The translations under genes and the position numbers were made by a program. The notes beneath the pieces were generated by a model. It worked only from the letters and a program-made list of their open reading frames with translations. It was not told where the DNA came from and did not search any database. This document shows positions 24,698 through 31,161 of a DNA stretch of 64,000 nt, one piece after another (within the stretch, counting starts at the first letter, position 1; each line of letters opens with the position of its first letter). The stretch is from HGM04593 sp045657945. Its GTDB lineage: Bacteria; Bacteroidota; Bacteroidia; Bacteroidales; Bacteroidaceae. Location: NCBI GenBank assembly GCA_045657945.1, contig JAZOUB010000009.1:36363-100362 (forward strand). Reading direction: 5' to 3'.

Positions 24698-25543
24698 ATG
24701 ATGAAAAGCGAGAATATTGAGACTTATCCAATATATGCCATTAACAGACATCGTATATTACGTGATGGAGATGGAATTACAACTTTGGTTGGATTAGGAG
24801 GTTGTCCGCTTAAATGTAAATATTGTATAAATCCCGATCATAAGAGATTGTGTGGAGGAAGAACAAGTTCTGAAATTTTTAATGAAGTATATGTAGATAA
24901 CTTATATTATCTGGCTACAGGAGGTGGGGTGACTTTCGGCGGTGGAGAGCCCTTATTACACCCTGATTGTATTGTAGATTTTGTTAAACTATGTAATGCT
25001 CGTTGGAAGATTAATATTGAAACCTCTTTTAATGTACCTATGTCGGCAGTAGAAAGAGTGTTGCGAATTGTTAATGAATTTGTAGTTGACATAAAAGACA
25101 TGAATTCAACAATATATCACAATTATACAGGTTGTTCAAATGAGCGTGTAATAGATAATCTGAAATATGTCGCCTCTGCTGGATATTCGAAGAAAGTAAA
25201 AATTAGAGTTCCATTAATACCTAATTACAACACAGAAGAGGATGTGCTCCGTTCTATTGAAATTCTTAATAAAATTGGATATAGTAATATAGAAAGATTG
25301 ACCTATACAACAGATGTCCTAAATACAGAAGATAGGAAATCACGTGTTATTGGAATATATGGTAAGCGTGTTTGTGAAACATTAAGAACTGTTAGGCAGG
25401 CCATCATTGACTCAACAAACATAGAATATCAATTATTGTCATGTGAACATACTCGCTGCGAATCTGGGACATGTCCAGCTTGTGAAAAAGAATTACAAGA
25501 TATTGAAAATATAATACTACACAATAATGAAGAAAGTAAATAA
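24698..25543 (+). CDS. radical SAM protein, activase-like
   Basis: 281 residues. The iron-sulfur motif C36-P-L-K-C40-K-Y-C43 (CxxxCxxC) follows GVGLGG-like sequence, and TGGGVTFGGGEPLLHP is the GGE motif that binds the SAM amino group; DIKDMN and KVKIRVPLIPNYN complete the barrel. The sequence is closest in style to pyruvate-formate-lyase activating enzymes and their relatives, which make glycyl radicals, yet no glycyl-radical enzyme is nearby. A second Cys cluster near the C-terminus (C-E-H-T-R-C-E-S-G-T-C-P-A-C) may hold an auxiliary cluster or zinc, as in peptide-modifying radical SAM enzymes. Probably acts on a protein of this cluster. Confidence 0.85.
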   Translation: MMKSENIETYPIYAINRHRILRDGDGITTLVGLGGCPLKCKYCINPDHKRLCGGRTSSEIFNEVYVDNLYYLATGGGVTFGGGEPLLHPDCIVDFVKLCNARWKINIETSFNVPMSAVERVLRIVNEFVVDIKDMNSTIYHNYTGCSNERVIDNLKYVASAGYSKKVKIRVPLIPNYNTEEDVLRSIEILNKIGYSNIERLTYTTDVLNTEDRKSRVIGIYGKRVCETLRTVRQAIIDSTNIEYQLLSCEHTRCESGTCPACEKELQDIENIILHNNEESK

Positions 25544-25563
25544 ACTTTTAAATATATAAACTT

Positions 25564-26355
25564 ATGGAAAAGATGATTTCTATTCCTGCCACTAAGATGG
25601 CAGCTGATGATGCAACATTGAAGGCAAAGCGTGAAGAGCTCAAGAAGAAGTTGCTTGAAGGTAAAAAGGTAACAATTGCTCCAGACGGTAATGTGACTAA
25701 GGGAGATAATTCATCGTCAATAACGATACCTCAAGGAAAGTTGGCTGCAGACGATGACATTCTAAAGAAAAAACGTGAAGAACTCAAGAAAAAGTTACTT
25801 GAAGGTAAGAAGGTAACAATTGCTCCAGACGGTAATGTGACTAAGGGAGATGATTCATCGTCAATAACGATACCTCAAGGAAAGTTGGCTGTTGCCCAAT
25901 GGTATGAAAAGGATCCGGGTCTGTTGATGGCAGAAAAGGCTGCGATGAACCACGCGTTCCCCGGGTTTACTTTGGATAAGTTGGATGATGGACGCCTGGC
26001 CTGGGTTGGTTCATTAAATGTTGGTATTCTTGGCGACAACGAATGGCACATTATGGCAGTATATAACAACAATCACCCACAGCAAGTGATGGGTAGTTCT
26101 GTACGTGTATATCTGATTGAGCCTGATATTGATGAATTGATTAAGGATTTGGGATGGAGACCTTTGCACCTGCTTATGGACAGCAACAACCAGTTATATC
26201 TGTGTACCGCAGAGGCCGGTAATATCAAGACCGGTAAGGAGACAACATCTGCAGCTTCAGTCATTGCATGGGCAGTAAAATGGCTTATGTCTTTTGAGTT
26301 GGTCTTGACCGGAGACCTATCAAAGGAACAATTTAACACACATGGAGTTCTATAA
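25564..26355 (+). CDS. E2-like (ubiquitin-conjugating-type) protein with duplicated N-terminal motif
   Basis: 263 residues. Residues 13-60 and 61-108 are a near-identical tandem duplication, each with KREELKKKLLEGKK, then VTIAPDGNVTKGD. Residues about 110-263 match the prokaryotic E2 pattern: AWVGSLNVG, the HIMAVYNNNHPQQ strand and loop, SVRVYLIEPDIDEL (179 onward), then LHLLMDSNNQLYLCTAEAG with candidate catalytic Cys214, and the AWAVKWLMSFELVLTG helix. E2 proteins carry a ubiquitin-like or other activated C-terminus as a thioester, here from the E1-like protein encoded two genes downstream. The JAMM gene follows 12 bases on. E2 assignment is by motif only. Confidence 0.7.
   Translation: MEKMISIPATKMAADDATLKAKREELKKKLLEGKKVTIAPDGNVTKGDNSSSITIPQGKLAADDDILKKKREELKKKLLEGKKVTIAPDGNVTKGDDSSSITIPQGKLAVAQWYEKDPGLLMAEKAAMNHAFPGFTLDKLDDGRLAWVGSLNVGILGDNEWHIMAVYNNNHPQQVMGSSVRVYLIEPDIDELIKDLGWRPLHLLMDSNNQLYLCTAEAGNIKTGKETTSAASVIAWAVKWLMSFELVLTGDLSKEQFNTHGVL
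25600..25887 (+). repeat. two 144-bp in-frame tandem repeats
   Basis: Copies 25600-25743 and 25744-25887 differ at few positions, mostly silent, over the last 100 bases of the unit, implying recent duplication or conversion. Confidence 0.9.
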
Positions 26356-26367
26356 AACAACATAATC

Positions 26368-27957
26368 ATGAGCGATTATTGCACAACTGTTATTTTCTCA
26401 GACAAAGCATATAATGCTATTATAGATGAGACATTCCGCAAAGACCCTATTGAAACAGGAGGTATTCTATTAGGACATGTCCTTGATAATGGCTTATGGG
26501 TTGTCATGGAGGTAATTCCACCTGGAATTGATTCAGTGCATCAATATGCATACTTTGAATATGATAAAGAGTTTGTGAATTATCTTGCAGAATCGGTTGC
26601 TACAAAGTATGAGCATAAACTTGAGTTGTTAGGTTTATGGCACAGGCACCCTGGCAGTATGGACACATTCTCAGGAACCGACGACGGGACCAATAGCGTC
26701 TTTGCGAGTTTGAGACCATGTGGTGCTATCTCTGGATTGGTTAATGTAGATCCTAATTTTAGATTGACAATGCGCCATGTATCCTATCCTTTGCACTACG
26801 AAATCGTTGAGGTTGAGGTTGGAGACGACTTAATTCCGGAAGACTATTTCAAATTGAGACATTATCCTACAAAAGGACTTAATCCAGCTCTACCCTCTGA
26901 AAAAAAAAACGAATTGCAGAATATCGCGAGTTTGTCAGAGCAAGAATCAAGTTCAACCAAAAACATCCAACCAAAGGAGACTGCAAGGAGGAATAATGTA
27001 AACTTACTGAAGTGTGTAACATTGACATTGCTGTCAATATTTTTCCTAATATTTTTCGGGGTAACACAAATCAGCCAGAATATTGCAGGCGAAAGTAAAC
27101 AAGAAACTCTATATGAGATTCTTTATACATCCTCAGACTCTATTGGTTTATGTATAAAAGAGCCCAAAGCCACAGAGACTACAGAGAAAATCGTTGAGAA
27201 GAAAGATAATGAAGAAATCACAAGAGAAAAGGAAATTACAACAATTGAGCCTGGCAAATATATAAAGCATAAAGACGCTATTGATATTGTCAAGTTTTCT
27301 TTTTTGACAATCGGTCTGTTTCTTATTGGATTTATCTTCATGCCTCTTTGTGAAAAGAAATATTTGTATTCTATTGGCATAAGTACAGGATTGTCTATAC
27401 TGGCCTTGGTAGTATCACCTATAAACATATCCATTGCATTTGTTACGTTTACGATACTTCTTACAATTATATGCTATTCTGTAAACCTTGCTATATTTAA
27501 AGCTATAGACTACATTAAAACATATAAGAACAAGTCTTGGTATATCAAGAATAAAAGATTGTTTTCTGATGAAGAGAAGGGTGTACTTATAATTGAGCCA
27601 AATGCCGAACGAGATTTTGAGGCTGGAAAACTTGTTTACACGATCATAACTGACAAACATATAACACGTCAGGAAGGCACATTGGCATACCAAATGGTAT
27701 ATTCAAAAGACTTCACCAAAGACAATTCCATTCGCATATACTTTATTATGCCTAATTTGGAAGATATGTTTACTGCCGAAAACAAGTTAGCGTCGTCATA
27801 TATTAAAACAGACGAATGTGGCGAGAAGTATCTTGAATTCACTAATAAAGAAAAACCTGTCAGTGGAGAAAAAGTAATCAGGTATCTGTATGAATTGGTT
27901 GATTCATACAACCTCCAAAGGGCAGGTGAGGAAACATCCACATTAAAAAAACTATAA
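26368..27957 (+). CDS. membrane JAMM peptidase fused to a Cys-less E2-like domain
   Basis: 529 residues. The N-terminal JAB/MPN domain has an intact JAMM signature: Glu29 in IETGGILLGH, then W-H92-R-H94-P, Ser102 and Asp105 (HxHx7SxxD). This metalloisopeptidase class removes ubiquitin-like tails. Middle helices (about 211-235, 310-330, 335-380) place it in the membrane. The C-terminal about 130 residues mirror the E2-like protein next door: SIRIYFIMPNLEDMF (454 onward) matches SVRVYLIEPDIDEL, and YLE490 stands where the E2 has YLC214. The fused domain therefore looks like an inactive E2 used for binding. It precedes the E1-like gene by 5 bases. Confidence 0.85.
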   Translation: MSDYCTTVIFSDKAYNAIIDETFRKDPIETGGILLGHVLDNGLWVVMEVIPPGIDSVHQYAYFEYDKEFVNYLAESVATKYEHKLELLGLWHRHPGSMDTFSGTDDGTNSVFASLRPCGAISGLVNVDPNFRLTMRHVSYPLHYEIVEVEVGDDLIPEDYFKLRHYPTKGLNPALPSEKKNELQNIASLSEQESSSTKNIQPKETARRNNVNLLKCVTLTLLSIFFLIFFGVTQISQNIAGESKQETLYEILYTSSDSIGLCIKEPKATETTEKIVEKKDNEEITREKEITTIEPGKYIKHKDAIDIVKFSFLTIGLFLIGFIFMPLCEKKYLYSIGISTGLSILALVVSPINISIAFVTFTILLTIICYSVNLAIFKAIDYIKTYKNKSWYIKNKRLFSDEEKGVLIIEPNAERDFEAGKLVYTIITDKHITRQEGTLAYQMVYSKDFTKDNSIRIYFIMPNLEDMFTAENKLASSYIKTDECGEKYLEFTNKEKPVSGEKVIRYLYELVDSYNLQRAGEETSTLKKL

Positions 27958-27962
27958 CGATT

Positions 27963-29090
27963 ATGATTATTTTTGGTAAACGAAAAATAAAGCCCACTGT
28001 ATATTTTCCACTTGAATTGGAAAAAGGAAAATATGTTGGCAAAATATATGGATTGCATATAGAAAACAGCAACCATTATAATATTATAACGACAACTGAC
28101 AAGAGTAACTATCAGAATCTTATAGAATTGGGAGAAATTACGGAAAACAAACCCGAAAATGCACCATGTAATGGTCTCGTTGGTTATTTTGTCAATGATA
28201 ATTTAGAATTTATTGATAACGAGGGAGCCGTATGCAAGAAGGAGCCCTACTCCCTAAAATTGGATATTTTCTCAAGAAATGTTGGCATACTTGAGTCAGA
28301 CATGATGCTCCAAACCGGTGCAATGTTGGTTGGCTGCGGTTCTGTTGGCAGTCTTGTTGCATTGGAGCTTGCAAAAGCCGGTGTAGGAAGATTCCTCCTT
28401 ATTGACAATGACATTCTTGGATACCATAACATTTGCCGCCATCAATGCGGAATTCTAGATGTGGGCAAATATAAGACAGATGCTGTCAAAGAGCGTATTT
28501 TGCAAATCAACCCGTCGGCACAGGTTATTACCCAAAACATGACTGTTCAGGAAGTTCCACTTACTGTATTTGATGAATTTTGTGATTCTAATACAATTGT
28601 CATAGGTGGTGCAGACAATAGAGAAGGTGATTTGTATGCAAACAAAATTGCCAAAGAGATTGGAATGCCACTTATGTCCATAGGATGCTGGGAAAGAGCT
28701 TTTGCCGGCGAAATTTTCTACTGTTTACCAGACGGCATGCCTGATTACGAAGACTTCATGTACGCCTTGGGTGATACATCAGGACGCGTTAATCAGAACA
28801 GAAAGTTCTACACAAATGAAGAAGAGCTGGAGAAAGCGACATTTGAACCAGGAATATCAGTTGACATAGATTTTGTAACTGTTATCGCTATCAAGTTGGC
28901 ACTTGACATTTTAAACAGGAATAATCCTAATTATACTACTCGCCTATTGGGGCACCTTACTCAATACACACTAATCTGTAACACCAACAATCCAAAAATT
29001 GGTGGTGAAAATGCCGAGATATTCTCGTACCCGTTACAGGTTACAACTAGTATTGAAGTTCCTTATGCTCCAAAGACCGAAGAAAAGTAA
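27963..29090 (+). CDS. E1/ThiF-like adenylating enzyme
   Basis: 375 residues. An unrecognised N-terminal domain (about 1-110) precedes a ThiF/MoeB-type fold: G124-C-G-S-V-G129 nucleotide loop, LLIDNDILGYHNICRHQ with Asp148/Asp150 and Arg159, the following Lys171, and GGADNREGDLYANK (Asp218, Arg220). Cys242 in SIGCWERAF is a candidate thioester Cys, as are other Cys. E1 enzymes adenylate the C-terminal Gly of a ubiquitin-like or other peptide and pass it to a thiol. With the E2-like and JAMM genes it forms a classic prokaryotic conjugation trio. No partner Ub-like gene is seen in the cluster. Confidence 0.85.
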   Translation: MIIFGKRKIKPTVYFPLELEKGKYVGKIYGLHIENSNHYNIITTTDKSNYQNLIELGEITENKPENAPCNGLVGYFVNDNLEFIDNEGAVCKKEPYSLKLDIFSRNVGILESDMMLQTGAMLVGCGSVGSLVALELAKAGVGRFLLIDNDILGYHNICRHQCGILDVGKYKTDAVKERILQINPSAQVITQNMTVQEVPLTVFDEFCDSNTIVIGGADNREGDLYANKIAKEIGMPLMSIGCWERAFAGEIFYCLPDGMPDYEDFMYALGDTSGRVNQNRKFYTNEEELEKATFEPGISVDIDFVTVIAIKLALDILNRNNPNYTTRLLGHLTQYTLICNTNNPKIGGENAEIFSYPLQVTTSIEVPYAPKTEEK

Positions 29091-29108
29091 ACATAAAAGA
29101 ATCAAAAT

Positions 29109-29597
29109 ATGGGACAAACAGGTTATACAATAAATGAATGTGGTGAAATAATAAGAAATAACCCTATTCCAGCATCCTCTAAGTTACCAACAAATCGTAA
29201 TCTATTTAATTTCCTGTTTTTTTCCATTATCACATTAGGTATATACGGAGTGGCAATAATGTTCATAATGGGTAAAGAGACAAATATTGTATGTAAAGAA
29301 GACGGGAAGCATACTAAAGGTTTTCTACCAACGGTATTATTATCAATAATTACACTTGGATTGTACATTTTTGTTTGGTATTATAATTGGCTTAACAGAG
29401 ATTATAGATATTTACGTCAGAATAGCCCTAAAGGTGGAATGTTGAGTGGTTTGGGATTGTTGGCATTGATTGTATTGACAATATTATTGGCACTAGTGAA
29501 TGTGTTCTTTTGGGGAGCCATCGCTTTTTTGTTCATAACAGCGAGATGTATTCAACAGCACAATCTTGTCAATAAGATTTATAACTATAAAAGTTGA
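29109..29597 (+). CDS. DUF4234-like membrane protein with N-terminal motif tag
   Basis: 162 residues. Begins with the cluster's short motif: YTINECGEIIRN, Gly12. Two DUF4234-type membrane segments follow: NLFNFLFFSIITLGIYGVAI and TVLLSIITLGLYIFVWYY, and two more hydrophobic stretches (LGLLALIVLTILLALVNVFF and onward). The repeated S-I-I-T-L-G-[IL]-Y pattern is the DUF4234 hallmark. Function of the family is unknown. It opens the four-gene tail of the cluster in which every product carries the motif. Confidence 0.75.
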   Translation: MGQTGYTINECGEIIRNNPIPASSKLPTNRNLFNFLFFSIITLGIYGVAIMFIMGKETNIVCKEDGKHTKGFLPTVLLSIITLGLYIFVWYYNWLNRDYRYLRQNSPKGGMLSGLGLLALIVLTILLALVNVFFWGAIAFLFITARCIQQHNLVNKIYNYKS

Positions 29598-29623
29598 TAT
29601 TAAAGATTTAATAATAAAAGAAC

Positions 29624-29917
29624 ATGGGACTCTTTAAACGCTTAATGCACCGAAAAAAGAGTAAGGGAACTCTTGCAACTGAAGATACAAGCTATGCTAT
29701 CGGTCTCTTGTTCTATGTATATATTGATAATGAAATCTTTGGACCTTTCACATTGTCTGAGATTAAAGAGTATCCAATACTGGAAGATACATTGATAACA
29801 ACCAACACATTGGACGGTGAATGGTTTGAGGCCAAATATTTTGAGTGCTTTGATGATATATTCAACCCTCACATAGGTTTTCGTATTGACGAAGATGGCA
29901 CTATTATTAGAGAATAA
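29624..29917 (+). CDS. GYF_2 (DUF4339) protein with C-terminal motif tag
   Basis: 97 residues. A single GYF_2 domain: F-Y-V-Y-I-D-N-E-I-F-G-P-F-T-L-S-E-I-K, then G-E-W-F-E-A-K-Y-F-E. The protein ends in FRIDEDGTIIRE, the same motif found at the N-terminus of its neighbours (Gly92). A basic N-terminus (FKRLMHRKKSKG) may bind membrane or nucleic acid. It could bridge the membrane proteins and the ATPase through the GYF domain. Confidence 0.75.
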   Translation: MGLFKRLMHRKKSKGTLATEDTSYAIGLLFYVYIDNEIFGPFTLSEIKEYPILEDTLITTNTLDGEWFEAKYFECFDDIFNPHIGFRIDEDGTIIRE

Positions 29918-29992
29918 AATTATGCAAAAGGATTATGCACACCCAAAAGTTCATATCATCAAATGCTGGTTAACGATTTATAAAATATAATT

Positions 29993-30466
29993 ATGGGAAT
30001 GAACAATAATTTTCAAGAGAACTTCACTATTACTTCAGATGGTACAATCAAACGTTCATTTGATGATTTGGACAAGAGATTGCTCAACATAATACGATTG
30101 GGAGCAACAAAAAGTAATACACTTGCAGCATACAAAGCACGTAAAAAATGCTATGAGATATGCATGAACAGCAACAAGCGTTCATACTACAAAGAACATG
30201 TAGAACTTTTGCAATTTGACAATTTCCCAAACGAATTCAAGAAAGCAGAATTAGGAGAGAAGTATTACATTTTGTTAACATGGATAACAATTCCATGTGT
30301 TTTCATTACATTATGTAGCCTAGTATTAGCATTCATCGGTTTGGTTTACTGGTTCGAATTTGGAATAGGAATGCTGTTAGTATCTACAGTGTTGGTTTTT
30401 ATAGATTATTTTTTATTTAAAAAATTAAAATCAATATCTAAAGTTATCAAGGAGATAAAACAATAA
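29993..30466 (+). CDS. two-helix membrane protein with motif tag
   Basis: 157 residues. Near the start is FTITSDGTIKRS (Gly17). A basic helical region with several Cys/Tyr (AAYKARKKCYEICMNSNKRS) leads to two membrane helices near the C-terminus (ILLTWITIPCVFITLCSLVL and GIGMLLVSTVLVFIDYFLF). Unknown family. Confidence 0.65.
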   Translation: MGMNNNFQENFTITSDGTIKRSFDDLDKRLLNIIRLGATKSNTLAAYKARKKCYEICMNSNKRSYYKEHVELLQFDNFPNEFKKAELGEKYYILLTWITIPCVFITLCSLVLAFIGLVYWFEFGIGMLLVSTVLVFIDYFLFKKLKSISKVIKEIKQ

Positions 30467-30489
30467 TATAAAGGCAAAAATAATAAACG

Positions 30490-30879
30490 ATGGGATCTGA
30501 TTTTAGAATAAACGAGTTTGGCGAAATAATTAGAAATGAAGATACAACTGATTACACATCTGAGATTTCGATATATGAGGAAGCCATACTAAGAGGCGAG
30601 AAACTTAAGGTTGACATACGTAGGAAAATAGCAAAAGAAACACGTAATGAAAGAGTCTTATGGAAGTGCATTAGAGACCGTGCTATTACTGTTGTTATTG
30701 CAGCAAAGAGTAATCCAATATTGACTGCAGAAATGAGAGCGGAAATAGAAGGTATTGCCCAAAAGATGGACTTTGTAGAACCTAAAAAAAGCAATAGCAA
30801 AGGCTGTTTATGGTTTATTATAATTGTATGTATGATAGGTCTTTTACTTTCCTATTTGTCTAACGAAATGTCTTTTTGA
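30490..30879 (+). CDS. tail-anchored small protein with motif tag
   Basis: 129 residues, beginning MGSDFRINEFGEIIRNED (Gly11), the clearest copy of the cluster motif. A charged helical middle is followed by one C-terminal membrane helix (GCLWFIIIVCMIGLLLSYL) with a short outside tail. Unknown family. Last gene of the cluster: a strong terminator follows. Confidence 0.65.
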   Translation: MGSDFRINEFGEIIRNEDTTDYTSEISIYEEAILRGEKLKVDIRRKIAKETRNERVLWKCIRDRAITVVIAAKSNPILTAEMRAEIEGIAQKMDFVEPKKSNSKGCLWFIIIVCMIGLLLSYLSNEMSF

Positions 30880-30967
30880 TTATCTGCACATTAGTTTATA
30901 TACCAGAAATAGGGTTATAATTTTCATCAACCAAAGGGTAACTCAATAGCCCACTTTTAGAACAAGT

Positions 30968-31010
30968 GCCCCCCCTGTCAGAGCAAAATCTGACAGGGGT
31001 GTTCTTTTGC
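30968..31010 (+). terminator. intrinsic terminator ending the T7SS-like cluster
   Basis: Eleven-base stem CCCCTGTCAGA / TCTGACAGGGG, loop gcaaaa, followed by TGTTCTTTT. It separates the cluster from the GH20 gene, which has its own promoter. Confidence 0.85.
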
Positions 31011-31087
31011 TAAATGACTTTTGAGTCATCCTCATGCTCTTTTATTGCGATTTTTACTCTTTATTTCATTTATAAAGATATATTTAC

Positions 31088-31095
31088 TATATTTG
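31088..31095 (+). promoter_or_regulatory. -7 box (TATATTTG) for the GH20 gene
   Basis: Exact TAnnTTTG match 66 bases before the ATG at 31162. Confidence 0.55.
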
Positions 31096-31161
31096 CAAAA
31101 ATATGCCCTATTGCATAGCAATTCTTGACAGAACATTAACTATAATTTATAAAAACTCTGT

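Noticed and set aside
17679..30879. PRTRC-type plasmid cassette
   Set aside because: PRTRC also combines ThiF, JAB and E2-like proteins, but a ParB-related gene and the PRTRC small proteins are missing, and the FtsK/WxD set does not belong to it.
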